This document shows, piece by piece, positions 14,961 through 24,010 of a stretch of DNA of 49,179 nucleotides (positions are counted from its first letter, which is position 1; every line of letters starts with the position of its first letter). A program made the position numbers and the translations under genes. The DNA is from CAMAUF01 sp046152925 (GTDB lineage: Bacteria > Chloroflexota > Dehalococcoidia > Tepidiformales > Tepidiformaceae). A model generated the notes under the pieces. That model made no database searches and was not told where the DNA came from. It saw only the letters and a program-made list of their open reading frames with translations. The stretch is taken from assembly GCA_046152925.1 (NCBI GenBank), contig JBJXFX010000014.1:1-49179 (forward strand), given 5' to 3'.

Positions 14961-15856
14961 TCGATTGGCTGACCGAACCGTGGAGCTACGACTTCATGCA
15001 GCGCGCCTTCGTGGAGGTCGCGATCGTGGGCCTGCTCTGTGGCGTCGTGGGCTGCTTCGTCGTGCTGCGCGGCCTCGCGTTCATCGGCGACGCCCTCGCG
15101 CACGCCGTCTTCCCCGGGGTCGTGCTCAGTTACATGGCCGGTAAGAGCATCCTCTGGGGCGCGTTCGCCTTCGGCAGCCTGACCGCGATCGGCGTCGCCG
15201 TCCTCGCTCGGACGCGGCGGGTGAGCGAGGACTCGGCGATCGGCATCCTCTTTGCTGCCTTTTTCGCCCTCGGCGTGATCTTGATTAGCCGCCAAGCGGG
15301 CTTCAAGAAGGACCTCGGGTCACTCCTTTTCGGCAACATCCTGGGCGTTTCGCAGGCCGACGTCGTGATCAGCCTGGTGATTGCCGCGGTCGTGCTCATC
15401 GTCTTCTTTTCGCTGCTCAAAGAGTTCGCCCTGGTCGCGTTCGACGCCACGTTGGCGCGGTCGTCTGGCTACCCGGTGTTCCTGCTCGATGTCATCCTCC
15501 TGCTCCTTGTTTCGGCCACGATCGTCGTCAGCCTCCAAGCGGTGGGGAACATCCTGATCCTCGCGCTCGTGGTGACCCCGCCCGCGGCGGCGCGGCTCCT
15601 GACCGACCGACTCTCGTCGATGATGCTCTGGAGCTCCGGGATCGCCCTCTTCAGCGGCTTCGTGGGCCTCTACATCTCGTATCACGCCAATACCGCGGCC
15701 GGCGGGACGATTGTCCTCACCGCCACGGCCTGCTTCCTTGTCGCGCTCGTCTTCGCCCCGGACCACGGCCTTATCAGCACCCAGCTCCAAGCTCGCCGGG
15801 GCCGCCATCACGAGCATCACTACCACCCCATGGGCGAGCCGCACGAAATTCAGTAG
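14957..15856 (+). CDS. Zn/Mn ABC transporter permease (ABC-3 family)
   Basis: The 299-residue protein has eight or nine hydrophobic segments and the family markers G-D-A-L-A-H-A-V-F-P-G-V and V-G-N-I-L-I-L-A-L-V-V-T-P-P-A-A-A-R. It forms the membrane channel of the Zn/Mn importer with the two preceding genes. The C-terminus carries a cytosolic His-rich tail (R-R-G-R-H-H-E-H-H-Y-H-P-M-G-E-P-H), possibly metal-sensing. GTG 14957 overlaps the ATPase stop (GTGA), so it is coupled to it. The gene is followed by the inverted heptamer arrays at 15867-15951. Confidence 0.92.
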   Translation: MIDWLTEPWSYDFMQRAFVEVAIVGLLCGVVGCFVVLRGLAFIGDALAHAVFPGVVLSYMAGKSILWGAFAFGSLTAIGVAVLARTRRVSEDSAIGILFAAFFALGVILISRQAGFKKDLGSLLFGNILGVSQADVVISLVIAAVVLIVFFSLLKEFALVAFDATLARSSGYPVFLLDVILLLLVSATIVVSLQAVGNILILALVVTPPAAARLLTDRLSSMMLWSSGIALFSGFVGLYISYHANTAAGGTIVLTATACFLVALVFAPDHGLISTQLQARRGRHHEHHYHPMGEPHEIQ

Positions 15857-15866
15857 CACGTAGCGA

Positions 15867-15951
15867 GTCCCTAGCCCCTAGTCCGCTGTGTCCGCGGTAT
15901 CGAGTCCGCGCGACCCGGACCAAGGACGAAGGACTAGGGACGAGGGACCTC
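15867..15951. repeat. Inverted pair of heptamer arrays
   Basis: The right arm contains five successive 7-mers starting GGAC (15917-15951): GGACCAA, GGACGAA, GGACTAG, GGACGAG, GGACCTC. The left arm (15867-15887) has the same family in reverse: GTCCCTA, GCCCCTA, GTCCGCT. Together they form an imperfect inverted repeat around about 29 bases, between the ABC permease and aminotransferase genes. Confidence 0.85.
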
Positions 15952-16019
15952 GTACAGGCCTCCGGCCCCGCGTGTGCGCTATCCTCCGTGCGACACCGCC
16001 CGCGCCCGGAGGCCCCCCT

Positions 16020-17399
16020 TTGCCCGACATCCACCCCGCCCTGGCCGAGCCGCACGACCGGATCTACGACCGCTACGCGGCCCACGTGAACCACCGCTTC
16101 GCCCGCGTCCTCGAGCTCATCGGCTTCGACAAGGTGTTCGTCCGCGGCAAGGGTGCGTGGCTCTGGGACCAAGAAGGGCGCCGGTACCTCGACTTCCTCG
16201 GCGGCTACAGCGTCCACAACACGGGCCGCAATCACGACCGCGTCAAGCAGGCGCTGATCGACTGGCTCCAGAGCGACGGCCCCAGCATGGTCCAGATGGA
16301 AGGCGGCCCGCTCGAAGGCAAGCTCGCCGAGAAGATCGCCGCGCTCACCCCCGGCGAGCTCGACACCTGCTTCTTCACCAACAGCGGCTCCGAAACCTCC
16401 GACGTCGCGATCAAGTTCGCCCGCAAGGCCACCCGCAAGCCCCGCATCCTCTACATGGACCTTGGCTTCCACGGCCTCACCTACGGCGCGCTCTCCTGCT
16501 CCGACGACGAAATGTGGCGCGACGGCTTCGGGCCCTTCCTCCCCGGCGCGACCATGATTCCCTGGGACGACCTCGACGCGCTCGAACGCGAAGTCTCCAA
16601 AGGCGACGTCGCCTGCCTGATGATGGAGCCGATCCAGGGCGAAGGCGGCGTCCGCATCCCGTCCGACAACTACCTCCCCGAAGCCCTCCGCATCCTCCAC
16701 CGCCACGGCTCCCTGCTCGCGGTCGACGAAGTGCAAACTGGCTTCGGCCGCACCGGCAAGTGGTTCGCTGTCGACCACTGGGGTGTCCAGCCGGACATTA
16801 TGTCCATTTCGAAGGGCATGTCTGGCGGCTACGTCCCCGTTGGGGCGGTCGTCACGACGCGCAAGATCTTCGACAAGGTCTACGAAGACCTCTCCCACGC
16901 CGTCTGCCAAACGAGCACCTTCGGGGGCGGCAGCCTCGCGATGGTGGGCGCGCTCGCGGTCATCGAGGTGATGGAGAGCGAGCGGATCGTCGAGAATGCC
17001 GCCAAGACTGGCGGCGAGATCCTCAGCCGCCTGAAGGCGATGCAGTCGCGCTTCGAACTGGTGAAAGAGGTCCGCGGCAAGGGCCTCATGATCGGGATCG
17101 AGTTCGGCGAGCCGAAGTCCCTCAAATTGAAAGCCGGCTGGAAGCTCGTCCATCGCGCCAACCGCGGCCTCTTCGGCCAGATGGTCAGCGTCCCGTTGAT
17201 GCGCGACCACGGCATCCTGACGCAGATCGCCGGCCACAACCAGGACGTCCACAAGCTCGCGCCGCCGCTCATCCTCGGCCAGGAAGAGGTCGACACGTTC
17301 TGCACGGCCTACGAAAAGGTGCTGACCGACCTGCACAAGTTCCCAGGCCCCGTCTGGGACCTGGGGACCACGCTCCTCAAGAACTCGGTGAGCTGGTAG
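16020..17399 (+). CDS. Class III (PLP-dependent) aminotransferase
   Basis: The 459-residue enzyme is a fold-type I aminotransferase of class III, like ornithine or omega-amino acid transaminases. Visible features are F-F-T-N-S-G-S-E-T-S-D-V-A (PLP phosphate binding), L-L-A-V-D-E-V-Q-T-G-F-G-R-T-G (Asp contacting PLP) and S-I-S-K-G-M-S-G-G (Schiff-base Lys). The start is TTG 16020: GGAGG lies at 16008-16012, seven bases away, and MPDIHPALAEPHDRIYDRYA follows. The upstream extension is repeat-derived. Substrate is not readable. It stands alone between the heptamer repeat and a convergent gene. Confidence 0.9.
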   Translation: MPDIHPALAEPHDRIYDRYAAHVNHRFARVLELIGFDKVFVRGKGAWLWDQEGRRYLDFLGGYSVHNTGRNHDRVKQALIDWLQSDGPSMVQMEGGPLEGKLAEKIAALTPGELDTCFFTNSGSETSDVAIKFARKATRKPRILYMDLGFHGLTYGALSCSDDEMWRDGFGPFLPGATMIPWDDLDALEREVSKGDVACLMMEPIQGEGGVRIPSDNYLPEALRILHRHGSLLAVDEVQTGFGRTGKWFAVDHWGVQPDIMSISKGMSGGYVPVGAVVTTRKIFDKVYEDLSHAVCQTSTFGGGSLAMVGALAVIEVMESERIVENAAKTGGEILSRLKAMQSRFELVKEVRGKGLMIGIEFGEPKSLKLKAGWKLVHRANRGLFGQMVSVPLMRDHGILTQIAGHNQDVHKLAPPLILGQEEVDTFCTAYEKVLTDLHKFPGPVWDLGTTLLKNSVSW

Positions 17400-17510
17400 G
17401 GCTGAAGGACGAACGCCGACGCTCCGCCCCAGGCCCGAGCGCCTCAGTTCCGCGACCACGCGGGAGCGGTCACGCCCCCCGCAAGCGACGGCAGCCCCCC
17501 ACGACACGCC

Positions 17511-18098
17511 CTACGCGGGCACCAGTTCCTTCTCCGCCACGCCCGCGTCGAGCGCCCGCGCCGGGACGTGCTTCGCCTCTTCTGGGCTGAACGCACGCGT
17601 CCAGCACGCGAACTCCAACAGGATCCCGTCCGGGTCCATGAAGTAGAACGAACGCACGAAGACGCCCGGGTGCAGCTCTCGGCTCACCTGCCGAGGGCTA
17701 TCGTCGTGGTTGATGATCACCGTCGGCTTCAGGCCGAGCGCCGTGATCTTCGCGTGATACTCGTCGAACGTCGCCTCCGGCACATCGAAGGCGACGTGGT
17801 TCATCGATCCGTGCGCCGTCGTCAGTTCGCCATAGCCGGGCGCGGCCGCCGGCGACGCGATCCCTGGCGCCGCGGCGGGCGCGTTCGGGAACCAGAAAAA
17901 GGCCAGGCAATCGCCGTTCCCAATGTCGAAGAAGAAGTGCTGTCCCATCCCGCCCGGAAGGTCGAGCGTCTTCACGAGCGGCATCCCGAGGACGTCCCGG
18001 TAGAAGTGGACGGTGCGCTCCATGTCCTTGCAGACGAGCGCCAAGTGGTTGATCCCATTAAGCGCAAACTTCGGATTCTCGCGCGGTTCCAATCTCAT
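17511..18098 (-). CDS. VOC-fold (glyoxalase/extradiol dioxygenase-like) protein
   Basis: The 195-residue protein has two beta-alpha-beta-beta-beta motifs. Candidate metal ligands are His in G-I-N-H-L-A-L-V, His in S-M-N-H-V-A-F-D and Glu in L-L-E-F-A-C-W. A Pro/Ala-rich insert lies at about 73-88. Such proteins include dioxygenases and isomerases; no specific one is recognised. Start ATG 18098. It is convergent with the aminotransferase gene and upstream of it on the same strand lies the TPR protein. Confidence 0.85.
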   Translation of the reverse strand: MRLEPRENPKFALNGINHLALVCKDMERTVHFYRDVLGMPLVKTLDLPGGMGQHFFFDIGNGDCLAFFWFPNAPAAAPGIASPAAAPGYGELTTAHGSMNHVAFDVPEATFDEYHAKITALGLKPTVIINHDDSPRQVSRELHPGVFVRSFYFMDPDGILLEFACWTRAFSPEEAKHVPARALDAGVAEKELVPA

Positions 18099-18167
18099 CG
18101 TGTTCCCCCGAACGCCTGGACGGCAGCTTCGAGCCTACACGCACCGCGGCAAATTGGGGAGGGCTCG

Positions 18168-19109
18168 CTACTCAAGGATGCGCGGACCGCTCCGCTTTTC
18201 CTTTGCCGGCGGCGCCGCACGCGGCACGTCCGGCTTCGCCCAGCGCTTGAGCCAGTCCAACGCCCCCTCAACGGCGCCCCAGGCGGGGGCCATCACATCG
18301 GCGAAGTACATCGCCTCCGTCACCGCCGGCGGCACCTGCAGGTCGAGCGCCTCCTGCGGGAAGGCGCGGTCACCAACGAGGTACTCCGCGATCAGCGGGC
18401 TCAGGCCGACGGCGCTCGCCAGCGCTGGCCGAGCGGCGGCATCGCCGTCCGCTTGGAACGCCGCAAGTGCAAGCAGGTAGGCGCGCCCGGCGGTCCCGTC
18501 GTCGTACATCGTCAGCAGGTCGTTGACCGCCTCGCCGTTCCCCATCTCGATCAGGCACGACGCCAGCGGGTAGCGGACACCCTGGTCGTCGTTCGGGTTG
18601 AGCGCGAGCAGCTCGGCGAACTGTTCGGCGGCGTGTTCGAGGGCGCCCACCGACCAGTACGACCGGCCCATCCCTTCCATGGCGCGCATCAAGGTGCGCG
18701 CCTCGGGGCGCTCCCACATCTCTCCGCGGTACTCGTCCAGGTACGTCGGCCCGAGCGCCGCCGAGGCAGCCTCGACGGCGAGCGTGAACAGCGCCAGCGA
18801 GAGCCCCGGCTGCCCTTCGACCGCCGCCGCGAGGTACAGGTACGCCTCGGCGCAATCGGGCCAAAGGTGCAGCGCCTCCACCGCGAGCACCGGCCCGGCG
18901 GGGTCTTCCCAAGCGCGGGCCATGCGCTCTTCCGCAGCGGCCTGCGGGGTCTCGCCAGGGCGCAGCACGGGGGCCACGCGGGAAGAGAGCAACTGTCGGA
19001 GCAGCGGGACGATCTCCGCGGGAGAGCTGGCCGCGCCGTTGAATATCGTGGCCACGCCATCGAGGAACTGGAGGACGAGGTCGTCGCCGGGAGCTGTCGG
19101 TTCGGTCAC
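18168..19109 (-). CDS. TPR-repeat protein
   Basis: The 313-residue protein contains helical repeats: P-V-L-A-V-E-A-L-H-L-W-P-D-C-A-E-A-Y-L-Y (about 93-112) and A-L-E-H-A-A-E-Q-F-A-E-L-L-A-L-N-P-N-D (about 159-177), the latter a clear TPR. It lacks a signal peptide, so it is probably cytosolic. The likely role is protein binding. The start is GTG 19109. It lies 70 bases upstream of the VOC gene on the same strand, so co-transcription is possible. Confidence 0.7.
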   Translation of the reverse strand: MTEPTAPGDDLVLQFLDGVATIFNGAASSPAEIVPLLRQLLSSRVAPVLRPGETPQAAAEERMARAWEDPAGPVLAVEALHLWPDCAEAYLYLAAAVEGQPGLSLALFTLAVEAASAALGPTYLDEYRGEMWERPEARTLMRAMEGMGRSYWSVGALEHAAEQFAELLALNPNDDQGVRYPLASCLIEMGNGEAVNDLLTMYDDGTAGRAYLLALAAFQADGDAAARPALASAVGLSPLIAEYLVGDRAFPQEALDLQVPPAVTEAMYFADVMAPAWGAVEGALDWLKRWAKPDVPRAAPPAKEKRSGPRILE

Positions 19110-19198
19110 AGGGCAGCCCTTTCTCTACATGCGGGTGCCCTCACAGGCGCCACCCCGTGCCACGCATCCTAGCACCCAGGGGGCCCGGAGGCCGAAGC

Positions 19199-19927
19199 CT
19201 AGGGGACCGCGATGTCCACGCGGATCACGACCTCGCCGCTGCCCACTGTCCCGGCCGCGAAGCTTCGCCCATTGACAACCACTGCGATCGCGGCGCCCGA
19301 CGAGTTCGCACAGCCCGCACCCCCACCCGTGAAGTCCACGCGATAGCCGCCGGCCTCGCGCACCGCCCGTGACGGCCCGGAAGCGCCATTGAAGGTGAGC
19401 GTCACCACCGTGCCCACGGGCGCAGGCGCCCCGCCAATCGTCAGGGTGCCGATCACCGAGGTGGGAGGCGAACTCGAGCTCGTCGTGTCGCAATACGCCC
19501 CCGCCGCGCTGGTCGAGGTTGCCGTGGCCGTCGCCGTCGCCGTCGCCGTGGCGGTAGCCGTCGCCGTGGCGGTGGAGGTGGCCGTTGCGACCACCCTTGG
19601 CGCCGTCGTCTCCGTCCGGGCGACCGTCGCGACGACCGTGGGGGTCGCGGTCGGCGTCGGCGAAACCGAAGGCGTCGGGCTCACCGAGGGCGTCGGCGTC
19701 CCCGGTGTGGGAGTGGCCGAAGGCGAAGCGGACGCCGTCGCGGGCGTCCCGGTGACCGTCCGCGATGGGGTTGCGGAGGGGGACGCGGGCTCCGGGTCGT
19801 CGTCATCGCCGCCGCTCAGGAAGAGGGTGAGGCCGAAGGCGAGCAAGCCGAGGCCCACGATCCCGAGGAACGCCCACCCCGCGGCCTGCCGCGTTGGCGT
19901 GCTGAATATCGTCTGGAACACACCCAC
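19199..19927 (-). CDS. Membrane-anchored Ser/Thr/Pro-rich surface protein
   Basis: The 242-residue protein begins with F-Q-T-I-F-S-T-P-T-R-Q-A, one hydrophobic segment (about 15-35: GWAFLGIVGLGLLAFGLTLF), then G-G-D-D-D-D. A Thr/Pro/Ser-rich stalk (about 42-150) follows, with runs of Thr-Ala repeats. The C-terminal part (about 160-242) is a small beta-rich domain with two Cys (A-Y-C-D and G-C-A-N-S). It resembles stalked envelope proteins of Gram-positive-like bacteria. Start GTG 19927 is preferred; GTG 19921 is also in frame. The stalk is encoded by a hexamer repeat (19521-19585). Confidence 0.65.
   Translation of the reverse strand: MGVFQTIFSTPTRQAAGWAFLGIVGLGLLAFGLTLFLSGGDDDDPEPASPSATPSRTVTGTPATASASPSATPTPGTPTPSVSPTPSVSPTPTATPTVVATVARTETTAPRVVATATSTATATATATATATATATATSTSAAGAYCDTTSSSSPPTSVIGTLTIGGAPAPVGTVVTLTFNGASGPSRAVREAGGYRVDFTGGGAGCANSSGAAIAVVVNGRSFAAGTVGSGEVVIRVDIAVP
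19521..19585. repeat. Hexameric coding repeat (GCCGTC/GCCGTG type)
   Basis: About ten tandem 6-mers of the form GCCGTS, with a few variants, encode the Thr-Ala run of the surface protein on the minus strand. Such repeats are prone to copy-number change. Confidence 0.85.
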
Positions 19928-20100
19928 GTGCGCTATTCTCACCGATCGCCAGAATTTCGCAACGGGAACGCCCGAAGCCGGGCCATTCCTGATGACGAGC
20001 AACCCCGCCGCGTGCCACAATGCTGCGGACGTTTGGGCGGCGGCAATCGGAGGGGAGCCCCTTTCCCGCAGCCTTACGCAAACACGAAAAGGGGAAGCAT

Positions 20101-21288
20101 GTGAAGGTCCGAAAGCTTTCGCTTGGCCTCGGGTTGGCCGCCGTATCCGTTGCAGGCCTTGGCGCCGTCCCGGCGTTCGGCGCCGACCACCGCGATGCAC
20201 CACTAAGCACCGCGAACCCAGCCAGCGACATCAACGATGTGTACGCATGGAAAACCGCGGCCGGTAACTTGGTCGTGGCGATGACGGTGAACCCGCTCAC
20301 GAGCCCAGCAAACACCAGCGCGCTGCGTCTCGACCCGTCGACTAGTTATCAGTTCAAGGTCGATACCAATGGCGACGCCGTCGCCGACATCGCCTGGAAG
20401 ATCGCCTTCTCTGGGTCCGGCCCAGTCCAGGACGTCACCTTTAGCCAGGCCGCGAACGCGCAAGCGACGTTCGCCAACCCCGATGGCGGCACGGAAATCG
20501 GCAAGGGCAAGACCTCCGTCGGCTCCGCGATCACCACGATCAACCTCGCGGGCGGCACCAAGGCCTACGTCGGCCCCCGCGACGACCCGTTCTTCTTCGA
20601 CCTCGCCGGCTTCCAGGCTGGCCTCAAGTTCACCGGCGCCGACACCTTCAAGGGCACCAACATCACGGCAATCGTGATTGAAGTCCCGAAGGCCGCCGTC
20701 GACGCCGCCGCCCCCGATGGCAAGGTTGGCGTCTGGGCCGTGACCACCAAGCAGGACACGCTTGGCTACTGGTACCAGGTCGACCGCATGGGCCGCCCAG
20801 CGATCGCCACCGTCTTCATCCCCAAGGAGAAGAAGGACGGCTTCAACAACAGCGACCCGACTCGCGACGCCGCGATCTACACCGCTGACGTCAAGGCCGC
20901 GCTCGACTCCCTCAAGAGCCCGGCGACGGATGCCCTCGCTGGCCTCCTTCTGCCTGACATCCTCACCTTCGACCTCAGCAAGCCCAACGGCTACCTCAAC
21001 GGCCGCGCGCTCGCTGACGACGTCATCGACATCTCGCTTCAGGCGATCACCGGCAACGCCACCATCGGTGATGGCGTCAACGCGAACGACAACGCCTTCT
21101 CGGCGTCGTTCCCGTATCTCGCCGCCCCCAACGGCGGCGGTGCGCCTGGCGCCCCCAACACGGGCACCGGCACGCTCGACGACGGCAACAGCTTCGGCTG
21201 GACGCTCCCGGCGGGCCTCATCGGCGCTGGCATCCTCCTCGCGGCTGCTGGGTTCGTGCAGCGCCGCAAGGGCGCCGCTCGCGCCTAA
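20101..21288 (+). CDS. DUF4331 family protein with C-terminal membrane anchor
   Basis: The 395-residue protein has a signal peptide (V-K-V-R-K-L-S-L-G-L-G-L-A-A, cut after P-A-F-G-A), the family start D-H-R-D-A-P, and the repeated motif A-S-D-I-N-D-V-Y-A-W. The C-terminus (G-W-T-L-P-A-G-L-I-G-A-G-I-L-L) is a membrane segment followed by Q-R-R-K, so it is probably anchored and exposed outside. Family function is unknown. The start GTG 20101 has AAAAGGGGAAG upstream; an in-frame extension to 20020 has no signal-like sequence. It is divergent from the surface protein at 19927. Confidence 0.88.
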   Translation: MKVRKLSLGLGLAAVSVAGLGAVPAFGADHRDAPLSTANPASDINDVYAWKTAAGNLVVAMTVNPLTSPANTSALRLDPSTSYQFKVDTNGDAVADIAWKIAFSGSGPVQDVTFSQAANAQATFANPDGGTEIGKGKTSVGSAITTINLAGGTKAYVGPRDDPFFFDLAGFQAGLKFTGADTFKGTNITAIVIEVPKAAVDAAAPDGKVGVWAVTTKQDTLGYWYQVDRMGRPAIATVFIPKEKKDGFNNSDPTRDAAIYTADVKAALDSLKSPATDALAGLLLPDILTFDLSKPNGYLNGRALADDVIDISLQAITGNATIGDGVNANDNAFSASFPYLAAPNGGGAPGAPNTGTGTLDDGNSFGWTLPAGLIGAGILLAAAGFVQRRKGAARA

Positions 21289-21319
21289 ACCTCCGCCCCA
21301 CCGCCGGCACGGTAACAAC

Positions 21320-21352
21320 GAAGGCCCGGGCAGCTTGCCCGGGCCTTCTGTA
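21320..21352. terminator. Bidirectional intrinsic terminator
   Basis: A 13-bp perfect stem (21320-21332 with 21336-21348), loop GCT, is followed by TGTATT on the plus side and CGTTGTTA on the minus side. It separates the DUF4331 gene from the convergent dehydrogenase gene. Confidence 0.85.
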
Positions 21353-21375
21353 TTGCATCGGTTTCGCCGCCGGAC

Positions 21376-22392
21376 TCAGTTGTAGAGCGCTGGCCGGCGA
21401 GGAAGCTCGACTGGGACCTCCACGCCCCCCGCCGCCAGCGATCTCCCGGCCGCCTCCGCCACAGCGAGCGACACCAGCCCATCCCAGGCCGAGGGCGCGC
21501 TGCCGGGCGCGAGCCCGAGCAGCACATCCGCCCAGGCGCGCGCTTGCAACCGGTAGGCGTCGGCGAAGCGCATGAACCAGTGCAGGTCGACGGCGCTCGA
21601 AGCAGCCTCGCCGTGGCCACGGACGGCCGCACTACTTGCGCCGGTACGCAGGGTCCCGCCGCCCGCCGTGATCTCCACACCAACCGCGTACCCCGCGTCC
21701 GAGCGGGCGTGGAATTCGGCCGTCGCCAATGCCCCCGAAGGGAACCGCCAGCGCACCTCCAAGAAATCGAGCGCCCAACCGGCCCCCACGGGCCCTGCGA
21801 GCGCCCCACGGGCCGAGACGGCCGCTGGCGCCTCGCCAGCGAGCCAGCAGAGGCTGTCGAAGTCGTGGACCATCGCGGAGCGCAGCGCGTGCTCCGGCGG
21901 CATCACGTAGTCGCCCGTCGTGATCGAGTGATGCCAGCCGCGGACCAGCGCGGGCCATCCCACCGCGCCGGCCCGGACGAGGTCCCACAGCTCCCGATGG
22001 CGCGGGTCGTACCGGCGCATGAACCCGACCTGGACGAGCCGGCGCCCGGCCGCGACCTCCGCCGCGACGATCGCCTCGGCGTCGGCCCGCGTGAGCGCGA
22101 GCGGCTTCTCGCAGAACACCGGCTTTCTCGCTTTCAGCGCCGCAAGGACCAACGCGGGGTGCGTCTCGTTCGGCGAAGCGACGATGACCGCGTCCACCGC
22201 TTCAATCACCGCCTCCGCTGTTGCGTAGGTCGTCGCGCCCGTCGCTTCGGCGAGCGCGGCGGCTCGCGCCGGGTCCGCATCCATCGTGGCGGCGACGGCC
22301 ACGCCGCGCATCCCCGCGAGCAACCCGGCGTGCAGCGCGCCCATACCCCCGCAGCCGATCACGCCAACCCGAACCTCCGCGTCCAGCGTCAT
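21376..22392 (-). CDS. Gfo/Idh/MocA-family oxidoreductase
   Basis: The 338-residue protein has an N-terminal Rossmann fold (V-G-V-I-G-C-G-G-M-G-A-L-H) and the family hallmark F-C-E-K-P-L-A-L, whose Lys/Pro bind the nicotinamide. The helix Y-D-P-R-H-R-E-L-W and the C-terminal beta sheet dimer region follow. It probably acts on a sugar or inositol as an NAD(P)-dependent dehydrogenase; myo-inositol dehydrogenase is the closest type I can name. Start ATG 22392. It is divergent from the lipase-like gene. Confidence 0.88.
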   Translation of the reverse strand: MTLDAEVRVGVIGCGGMGALHAGLLAGMRGVAVAATMDADPARAAALAEATGATTYATAEAVIEAVDAVIVASPNETHPALVLAALKARKPVFCEKPLALTRADAEAIVAAEVAAGRRLVQVGFMRRYDPRHRELWDLVRAGAVGWPALVRGWHHSITTGDYVMPPEHALRSAMVHDFDSLCWLAGEAPAAVSARGALAGPVGAGWALDFLEVRWRFPSGALATAEFHARSDAGYAVGVEITAGGGTLRTGASSAAVRGHGEAASSAVDLHWFMRFADAYRLQARAWADVLLGLAPGSAPSAWDGLVSLAVAEAAGRSLAAGGVEVPVELPRRPALYN

Positions 22393-22517
22393 CGAACGTC
22401 TCCCTCGGACTTTGGTTCGACCGGCCGGTAGGCTCGCTCGACGGCGCGCGGTGAATACGCGACACTGCGTGGCGAACAGCCGCTCGCGGCCCCTCCGAAG
22501 GAGGATAACCCAGGATC

Positions 22518-23324
22518 ATGCCGGTAGAGACCAGGCACAGCCCCGGCCTTGGTGGGGACCCCTTCGAGCAAGACCCATCTGTGCAGGCATCCTCCACGCC
22601 CCTCTGGCGGGAGTCCCTGGCTGGCCTCGATTGGGCGGCGCTCCGACTCTCGCCGACGTATTTCGGATGTGGCGTCCCCCGCGGCCGCGGCGAGCCCGTC
22701 GTCGTCGTCCCCGGCTTCCTCGCCAGCGACTTCTCGCTGGTCGAGCTTCACGGCTGGCTCGCGCGGATCGGTTATCGCGCCTACTTCTCGAATATTGGCC
22801 GCAACGCCGATTGCCCAGACCACCTAGGCAACACGCTGCTCGATACCATCCGGCTTGCCCAGGCTGAAACTGGCCAGAAACCGCGGCTCATCGGCCACAG
22901 CCTCGGCGGGATGCTCGCCCGTAGCGCCGCGCTGGACTACCCAGAGCACGTCGCGGGCGTGATCTCGATGGGTTCGCCCTTCCGCGATAGCGTGCGCGCC
23001 CACCCGATCATCCTCTCAGCGGCCTCCATGCTTCGCCAGGCGCGCCGCCACGGGACCTCGATCGGCGCGAACATCCGGCCCGCCTGCTTCAGCGGACACT
23101 GCACCTGCGCCTTCGTGAAGAACATGCTCGCCCCGGATGTCTACCGTGTCCCGCATTTCGCCATCTACTCGAAGACCGACGGCGTCGTCGAATGGCAGAG
23201 CTGCGTCGAAGACGACCCCGCGCTCAACGACGAAGTCACCTGTACCCACGTCGGCATGGCGTTCCACCCGGGCGTCTATCGCGTTGTCGCGCGGCGGCTC
23301 CGCCAAATGGGCGCCCCCGCCTAG
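22518..23324 (+). CDS. Lipase-like alpha/beta hydrolase
   Basis: The 268-residue protein has an alpha/beta-hydrolase core: V-V-V-V-P-G-F-L-A-S-D near the N-terminus and G-H-S-L-G-G-M-L-A-R, whose Ser is the nucleophile. Further Asp (K-T-D-G-V-V) and His (C-T-H-V-G-M-A-F-H-P) complete a plausible triad. No signal peptide is seen, so it is cytoplasmic. Substrate is unknown; a carboxylesterase or cutinase-like lipase is likely. Start ATG 22518 follows AAGGAGG at 22499. Its TAG stop shares CTAG with the stop of phoU on the other strand. Confidence 0.85.
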   Translation: MPVETRHSPGLGGDPFEQDPSVQASSTPLWRESLAGLDWAALRLSPTYFGCGVPRGRGEPVVVVPGFLASDFSLVELHGWLARIGYRAYFSNIGRNADCPDHLGNTLLDTIRLAQAETGQKPRLIGHSLGGMLARSAALDYPEHVAGVISMGSPFRDSVRAHPIILSAASMLRQARRHGTSIGANIRPACFSGHCTCAFVKNMLAPDVYRVPHFAIYSKTDGVVEWQSCVEDDPALNDEVTCTHVGMAFHPGVYRVVARRLRQMGAPA

Positions 23325-23986
23325 TAACTGGAGACGTTGATCTCTTCCATCTTTCCCGTGACGGTGTAAATCACCCGCTCGCAGATGTTCGTGCAGCGGT
23401 CGGCGATGCGCTCAAGGTTGTGCGCCGTCCAGAGCGTGTACGTGTTCTTCTGGATCGTCGAAGGGTCCTGCACCATCCCGCGGAAGCACTCGTCGTAGAC
23501 GCTGTCCTGCAAACGATCGACTTCGTCATCGGCTTCGCAGACCTGCCGGGCGAGGTCCACATCGTGCTCGATGAACGCCTTCAGGCTGTTGCGAAGCATG
23601 GCGACCGCCCGGTCCGCCATCGCCGGGACATAGCCCAAGCGGCGGGGGATCGGGTCGCCGGTGAGCAACAGATTCAGCCGCGCGATGCCTTCCGCGTGGT
23701 CGGCCATCCGCTCCAGGTCCGTGGTGATGAAGAGGATGCTCACGAGCGAGCGCAGGTCGCTCGCCATCGGCTGTTGCGACCCAATCACGAAGATGCACTG
23801 CTGCTCGATCTCGTAGCGCTTCGCGTTGATCCGGGCGTCGTCTTCGATGATCTTTTGGGACCAGCGCTCGTCCCCGTCTCGAAGCGCTTCCATGGCATCG
23901 AGGATAGCCTTCTCCGTCATCGAACCCAAGACCAAGACTTGATCGTGGAGCTGGGTCAGCTCGCGTTGAAACAGATCGCGCGTCAC
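23321..23986 (-). CDS. phoU: Phosphate-signalling protein PhoU
   Basis: PhoU couples the Pst transporter to the phosphate sensor kinase. The 221-residue protein has two three-helix repeats; both carry the family's metal-binding E/D-x-x-x-D pattern (T-T-D-L-E-R-M-A-D-H-A-E-G-I and A-H-N-L-E-R-I-A-D-R-C-T-N-I). The GTG at 23986 is the preferred start because AGGAGG lies eight bases upstream; TTG 24007 gives only a short unlikely extension. It lies 24 bases after pstB on the same strand, in the order pstSCAB-phoU. Confidence 0.95.
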   Translation of the reverse strand: MTRDLFQRELTQLHDQVLVLGSMTEKAILDAMEALRDGDERWSQKIIEDDARINAKRYEIEQQCIFVIGSQQPMASDLRSLVSILFITTDLERMADHAEGIARLNLLLTGDPIPRRLGYVPAMADRAVAMLRNSLKAFIEHDVDLARQVCEADDEVDRLQDSVYDECFRGMVQDPSTIQKNTYTLWTAHNLERIADRCTNICERVIYTVTGKMEEINVSSY

Positions 23987-24010
23987 GGGGGCATCCTCCT
24001 GCGGCAAAGC

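Noticed and set aside
15774..17507. 577-residue minus-strand open frame opposite the aminotransferase
   Set aside because: Long antisense frames are expected in high-GC genes; the plus-strand aminotransferase has all PLP motifs.
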